The notes beneath the pieces were generated by a model. That model ran no database searches. It saw only the letters and a program-made list of their open reading frames with translations, and was not told where the DNA came from. A program made the translations under genes and the position numbers. DNA of 64,000 bases, taken from Carnegiea gigantea. Taxonomy: Eukaryota; Streptophyta; Magnoliopsida; Caryophyllales; Cactaceae. The stretch lies in contig JAKOGI010000080.1 of the NCBI GenBank assembly GCA_029747015.1, positions 1,088,501-1,152,500 on the forward strand. The letters run 5' to 3'. Position 1 is the stretch's first letter. Each line of letters opens with the position of its first letter. Positions 58,691 to 64,000 of this stretch are shown here, in pieces.

Positions 58691-59633
58691 AGTATTGGCT
58701 GGCATCTTTCTGGTGTCTTGATCGTGGCCCTTGGGTTATCAGTTATCAGATTAGTAATTTGGCATCTGCATCAGCCTGAGCCTGATGCTTGGCCGTTAAC
58801 ATAACAGAACTAGTTTATTAGCCTTTCACCACCAAGGGGGTTGTGGTTTCAAATCGGCACAATCAGGTGGAAATGAGTAATAGTTGTGTAGATTATAATG
58901 GCTCTAATCCTTAAAGAGGAAAAAGCATAGACAGGAGGTTGTATCGTGCCCTGCTCAATAATAGCATGCCCAAATCGAGAAATGACATAATGGGATATTA
59001 TAAACGCGCAAGATCACAAGCATAGCATACAGATAAAGAATATTATATAGTGATCCTTGTGGAAGCTTGATTAGTAATGAAGTAGGTTCCTAAACTAGGC
59101 TAATGTTAATTAGCACAGGTTGGTTTTCCAGTTTGGATCATAGATAAAAATCCCATATGAACTTCATTCTTTTAAAGCCTCACGAGTGTATCCAATCAAC
59201 GCCTCTTTGAGGTCAACTCGCTCACACCAGCACACGCCCAAGCCTCCCCAACCTAAGTTGAACATTTCGAGTTTCCTCCCTAATAGCTCACAAGCTCCAT
59301 CATATTGGCTCGACTCGTTCAATTTTAGGCCAAACAACCAGCCATAAAATGCTGAACAAAAATGCTAAGCTGAAAGAAGGCATGTTGATGAACATCTCTT
59401 TACAAAACTTTACTGAAAGGTTAAACGCTCCAAATGAAACAGTGGTGAAGGTACAAAAACAGTATGACCCATAGATTGAATATGTGACAAGCCAGAATAA
59501 GTTGGATCATACCGTTCAGCATCACTCAAATCAATAAATTTTTGTGGGGTGGATCATCTTTCTAACTAACCGTTCTACAACCCAGCAAACACAATAGTAG
59601 GGTGATCGGTACACAAAGCTCCGTGCATTCCCC
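58691..59633. other. Intergenic space between convergent genes
   Basis: It contains the 3' flank of the minus-strand PDIL5-2 gene at its right end. GTGGTTTCAAATC near 58842 is B-box-like, but nothing else supports a SINE. No supportable gene. Confidence 0.45.
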
Positions 59634-62600
59634 CTAATCTTCCTTATCATCTGGACCGTGCTCTTCCCTAATATCACGCCTGGAAGGTCTTTGTGTGTCT
59701 TCTTCTCCATAATTACCAAGTGATTGGAACAGCATCATGACGACCACCACAAAGACAATAATGAAGATCAGTCTAAAGCCAATCAAGGAATTGATGAACT
59801 GCATGAATGATGGGCCACTAATTTTTTTCGACACCATCCTTCCTTCTCTATATCCTTCCAGAAAGCGTGTTATCTCGGAACCCTGATCTTCCTTACCAAT
59901 ACTCTCAGATCCAATCACCTGACCAAGACAAATTGGCAGAATTAGATACTCAATTCTCTTTGAGCATCACAACACATGTTTCATATCTAGACACAAAATT
60001 CCAAAAGAGAGAGTAAGATGATGTCTTACTGTGAAATACTCTTCATTACCATCCCAGACAACCATTTTTGGCAGTTTTGTTTTCTTACTGATCTCAAATG
60101 GTTCGACAAAGTCTTGATATTGTTGGAGGCCAACATAAGCAAACAGCAAATCGCGATTTGCAGATGCTGCTGCCTTCAATATCTTGGTCAATTGCCTTGA
60201 CTTCTCATCGCTCTCGTCGTCCATAATTGTAAGGACAATTTTCCTCTCTTCATCCCTTAACAACTTCAGTGTGTCTGCGCTTATAGGCAGACACAAGGGG
60301 AACAAATTTTGCTTGATGAATTCCTCTAGGAACTGATCTGCACATGATGAGCAGGTTGATTTAACAGTCATATCTATTCACAGCCAACAAAGTCCACCTT
60401 TAGATGAGGTGAAGTAATCAACTTGATCTTGACAAACATTTGTCGTGTTCAGAAGTTTTATAAGGGATTGGAGCGTAAGAATATTTTTGTCATATACTTC
60501 AAAAAATATGTAAAAGCAAATCAGCTCTACCCCCCCAAACCCCCCCCCCAAAAAAAAAAACAGGGTACATCAATATTGGCCTTTCCCAACTTTACGTGCT
60601 TGTATGTCCATCACAACTAACCTGAAAGCCCTAAACATCAACTAAGAAATTAAGCTGGAAGAAGAGGGCCAGAGATAAGAAGCCAAAGGTGTTTCTTTCA
60701 ACCAAATCTATGACGCAGGCATTATGAATAACAAAACAGTCAATGGCATATCGTTGCACCAAGCATTAGAACATGGATAGTAACCTACCATCAAAAGGCC
60801 CATAGAATATGTTTCGTTCATCATAAGTGGGATGCAAGGAAACCAGAGCAGGAACTTTGTCAAAATCATACGATTCCATAATACTATCAGAGAAATCTTT
60901 CGCCACTGCAAACCACGCCTTTTTCTTGTATTTAATTGCAAATTTGGACATTGCTGACTCATTCATTCCAAAGCCAATGTAGATAGGAAAATAGGTGCCG
61001 GCTGCTTCAACAAAGCTACTGATGGCAGTATCTGAATTGAGAATGGCTACATCTGCTGCAACAAATTTCTTCAAAAATCGAACAAGCAAATCAGCATTCC
61101 TCGGTCCATAGTAATCCATGGGAACACCATGTGTAAAGAGCTTAAGGGTTGGAAAGCCACTGCATAATTAAAGGACAATCAGTTCTGCTATCATTATCAA
61201 CAATAATCTCTCGACAGGATGGAGAGGGGGCTTGGCCGGGAAACATCGCTCAACAAATTCTTTGGCGGGAATCAAATCCTCTGATGGAGATTTAGTTTCA
61301 CATTGAAGTATTAAAGCACCCCTTCAGTGGTTTGATGCAAAGGGTTATTTAGCACTTGGGAAAACTTTAGCTTTTGTTCAACTGAAAAGGAAAAATTGCA
61401 TACTCAATCTCGTACTTGTCACCAAGCCTTCTGTACTTATCAGCATTGACTTTTGCAATCACTATGGGCTCTCTCAATTCTGCAAGAATAGGAGCAGCAG
61501 CGTCCAACTGCACTTGGACAAAAAAGAATTCATCTTTCTAAGTTACTGATCATTGCACACTCAGTTATAGACTACTGGGAATTAACACCCGATGCAACAT
61601 AATCATCTTCTTTCTTTTTTTTTCTTTTTTATTTTTTTGGGGGGGGGGGGCGCATTGGCAAGAGGGTAAAAGACCCAACCAGTAACAAACTGACAAATAC
61701 AAATATCATCAGAGAGCCTGGAAACGCGTACAACTTAGCACTAAATAAGATAATTCGTATTCAGGAGTCCTTTAAATGTTCAATGGAATCATCAGATGGA
61801 CGGAACATATGATTCATGTTTATGATGTATTCGCTAAAACGCAACAGGCTCTCAAATACAAACACGGTTGCCTCTACTTATAAAGCACATTTCACAATAC
61901 CAGCATTAAAATTTTGATGACGAAGAATCAAAGCCAGAGTTATAGAAATCGAAACAGTAATGGCATAACTGAATACTGATAGAGGTAAATCAGAGTAATG
62001 CAGGGCATTGGATCTGAACGAGGGGTGTTCCTAGCTTCTCTTTGGTTTCAGACTTCCAGTCCTTCCAAGTTAAAACCGCTTCCAATGAGTAGAACTTAGA
62101 ACAGACAAATCGCACTCTATACTTTGTATCTTCATTCTTTTGCTGCTCTGGCTCCCCCCCCCCCCCCCCAAACAAGTTGTCGAGCTATTTTTTTTGCAAT
62201 TTCATAAGAAGCAAGCATAATCAACATTGATTCTACGAACACTCAATCACCAATAAAAAGCTCCATAACGAGCTTGGAAGGCAGGGAATTGGATTCTATC
62301 AATTCACACATTCACAAAATCCAATCTTTCTCCTTAATCTTAAAGTAAGAATCCATAAGACCCCAAAAACCCTAAATCAAAGCCCACAAAATTCCAGATT
62401 TGACAACATTCAAAGCAAACAAGAGATCTGGACAATGGAAGACTGAACAAGTTAAGCATTATAGCGACAGAGGGAGAACCTCAGGAGCAAGACGCTTGCA
62501 GTGACCACACCATGGGGCATAGAAATCGACCAAGATGTAATCGAAGGATGAAATGGCTGATTCAAAGTTGGATTCGTCCAATTCAATCACTTTCCCATTC

Positions 62601-62689
62601 ACCGCGAACTGAGTATCGCCATCGGCGGCTGAGATCGATGTAAGTAGGAGAGAGAAACAGAGGAAAAGCACTACTAACCGCCTTCCCAT
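59634..62689 (-). CDS. PDIL5-2: Protein disulfide isomerase-like, PDIL5-2 type, membrane-anchored
   Basis: Five exons on the minus strand: 62689-62480, 61507-61404, 61159-60789, 60337-60030 and 59918-59634. All introns are GT-AG (phases 0, 2, 1, 0) and the CDS is 1278 nt, 425 residues. Order: signal peptide 1-21; one thioredoxin domain with APWCGHCK (catalytic Cys 61 and 64) and the cis-Pro near 108 in DGFPTL; two further thioredoxin-like folds without active sites; a membrane helix at ~377-395; and a short acidic cytosolic tail ending DDKED. Arabidopsis PDIL5-2 (from memory ~440 residues) shows the same plan and shared blocks such as [36 protein letters not shown] and [11 protein letters not shown]. 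It should catalyse thiol-disulfide exchange in the ER lumen, facing in as a type I protein. Start is at the signal peptide Met. The gene is intact. Confidence 0.95.
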
Positions 62690-62870
62690 GGCGTCCTTTC
62701 AGCCTGAATTTGCTGGGCTGCCTCCCTTCCAGTTAGTAGTTAGGTTCTCTGTTCCGACTTCCGAGTTCTGTTATGGAGGAGTCTAGTATTTTTCACTGTT
62801 TTCTGTGCTCCGCCTCCGGTTGACCCTTCTCACAACATTGGCAGTTTTTTTTTTTTTTTTATAAAAAAAT
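62690..62870 (-). promoter_or_regulatory. PDIL5-2 upstream region
   Basis: Pyrimidine-rich on the transcribed side, with a T-run at 62847-62864. I looked for the ER-stress element CCAAT-N10-CACG and did not find it here. Confidence 0.4.
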
Positions 62871-63530
62871 TGGCTAGAAATACTCCTCCAGAGTTAAGAC
62901 CTGGGTTTCTTTTTTCCCCATAAAAGAGAAAAATTCATTTATTAATTAGTTATATGGTATCTACAAGGTAGACTCGATGCAAATAAATACCATCTCTAAT
63001 ATCAAAAATGCAATCTATATCTCCAAAAAACTACTTTTACACACACTTATCAAAATCTAATTACAAGATAGCCATATGGCACCCTTCGCATTATATTTCT
63101 TAATAATGTTAGAGTTTGTTGAAATCAAATTATCAACATTACATCAAATTATTGGCTCATGAAAAAATTAGTGTCATACTTCCAGAGTGAGTTTACGCAA
63201 TATCCATTATGCATATGTTCAATTTTCCACTATATCATAGCTATAGAATGAAAGTTCAGTTAACTTCTCTATGACCCTGTTCAATTTTCCAATATGTTTT
63301 CTTTTTGAGGTATCTGGTTCGAGAGTTCATTTACATATACTGACATCCCAATAGGAAAATGTATGTCAGAAATGAGGAAGATGACTGCATCAACAAAGAC
63401 TCAATCAATATTAAGAAAGTTTGCACTTGGAAATGCCACATAACTCTTCCCTAAAATGCATCAGTGAGTAGTGACAAGATCAATTAACCAAACAAATTTC
63501 GGGCGATGTTGCTGACCGGAAAAACAATAG
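62871..63530. other. Intergenic spacer
   Basis: AT-rich sequence with no supportable gene. Confidence 0.5.
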
Positions 63531-63849
63531 GGAAGGAAAGAACAAGTGTAACCTGACATTTTCAAGTGCTTGACACCATCTACACATGCCATGTACCCTG
63601 CTTTCCCTTGGCCATTCTAGGGCAGTTCGTACTCAATAATAACCTTTTTCCATTCCGCAGTATTCCGAGGATTGGGGGGAGGGGGAGAGGCCAATGTACA
63701 CAACAATGAGAACATCACTGCAGGTTTAGAACAACAATGTGAGGCACTCTAATCTGCGAAAATGGTACATAATCTGTTTCTAGGAGCCCCTTCAGAACAA
63801 ACTTTGTACTTAAAAATGATCAGTATATGTAGGGGATCAGTTCTGCTCT

Positions 63850-63916
63850 TGTCAAATTTCCGATGACTCAGTGATTGGATGTAAACTCTGCCGCAACCAA
63901 AAGCTACTTTCCCGCA
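63850..63916 (-). CDS. Possible terminal exon of a minus-strand gene extending past the window
   Basis: On the minus strand an acceptor-like AGTGATTTGCAG (ending 63917) precedes GTGCGGGAAAGTAGC. A frame of about 22 codons then reads into a TGA (63851-63853) and is followed by non-repetitive, 3'-UTR-like sequence towards 63400. No domain can be recognised in so short a piece and other frames are also open. It is a guess from composition and splice signal only. Confidence 0.2.
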
Positions 63917-64000
63917 CCTGCAAATCACTACAGTTAACTTCCCCGTATCCAAAATGTTGAATTTGCTGGAAGCTTGCCCAAGTCACAAGTCTTCTTGCAT

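Overview
The window is plant nuclear DNA, almost certainly from a eudicot. It is AT-rich and repeat-dense, and its genes have GT-AG introns and encode plant-specific protein families. I cannot name the species from sequence alone. Only three genes are firmly identified. One further intronless reading frame looks real but has no known function. Most of the remaining sequence is transposable elements, microsatellites and AT-rich spacer with no supportable gene.

Layout. Positions 1-5700 hold terminal-repeat DNA elements, including a complete 772-bp hAT-type element with a perfect 8-bp target duplication, and a ~620-bp direct repeat whose copies lie 3.6 kb apart. Positions 6076-15222 (minus strand) hold an ABCG25-type half-size ABC transporter: three exons, 659 residues, and a 6.95-kb second intron. 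Three ACGT-core elements lie just upstream of it. Positions 15.6-33.4 kb are intergenic. They contain a hAT-like element, a PIF/Harbinger-like MITE, a solo LTR of a small TRIM family, an internally deleted Copia element, a second and severely deleted LTR element, a probable solo LTR, and a small hAT MITE. Positions 33616-40197 look like a non-autonomous Helitron that landed inside a (TAA)n microsatellite. It carries a degenerate repeat array and was itself split by a 2.49-kb LTR-type insertion.

Positions 41325-41906 encode a plant-specific protein of unknown function. Positions 42-54 kb are intergenic and contain two complete copies of the TRIM family, one with a solo LTR nested in its 3' LTR, plus several SINE-like and MITE-like repeats. 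Positions 54926-58021 (plus strand) encode an RMR-type PA-TM-RING protein, a sorting-receptor-like RING-H2 protein. Positions 59634-62689 (minus strand) encode a PDIL5-2-type membrane-anchored protein disulfide isomerase. These two genes converge. The last 1.3 kb contains the PDIL5-2 upstream region and perhaps the terminal exon of a gene that continues beyond the window.

No operon-like logic applies. ABCG25 in Arabidopsis exports abscisic acid at the plasma membrane. RMR proteins sort cargo to storage vacuoles, and PDIL5-2-like proteins act on disulfides in the ER, so the two right-hand genes share only the secretory pathway. The most informative content is the transposon archaeology. Many elements can be delimited to the base by matching target-site duplications, and several nesting events can be ordered in time. 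I saw no viral genes, CRISPR arrays, tRNA or rRNA genes that I could support.
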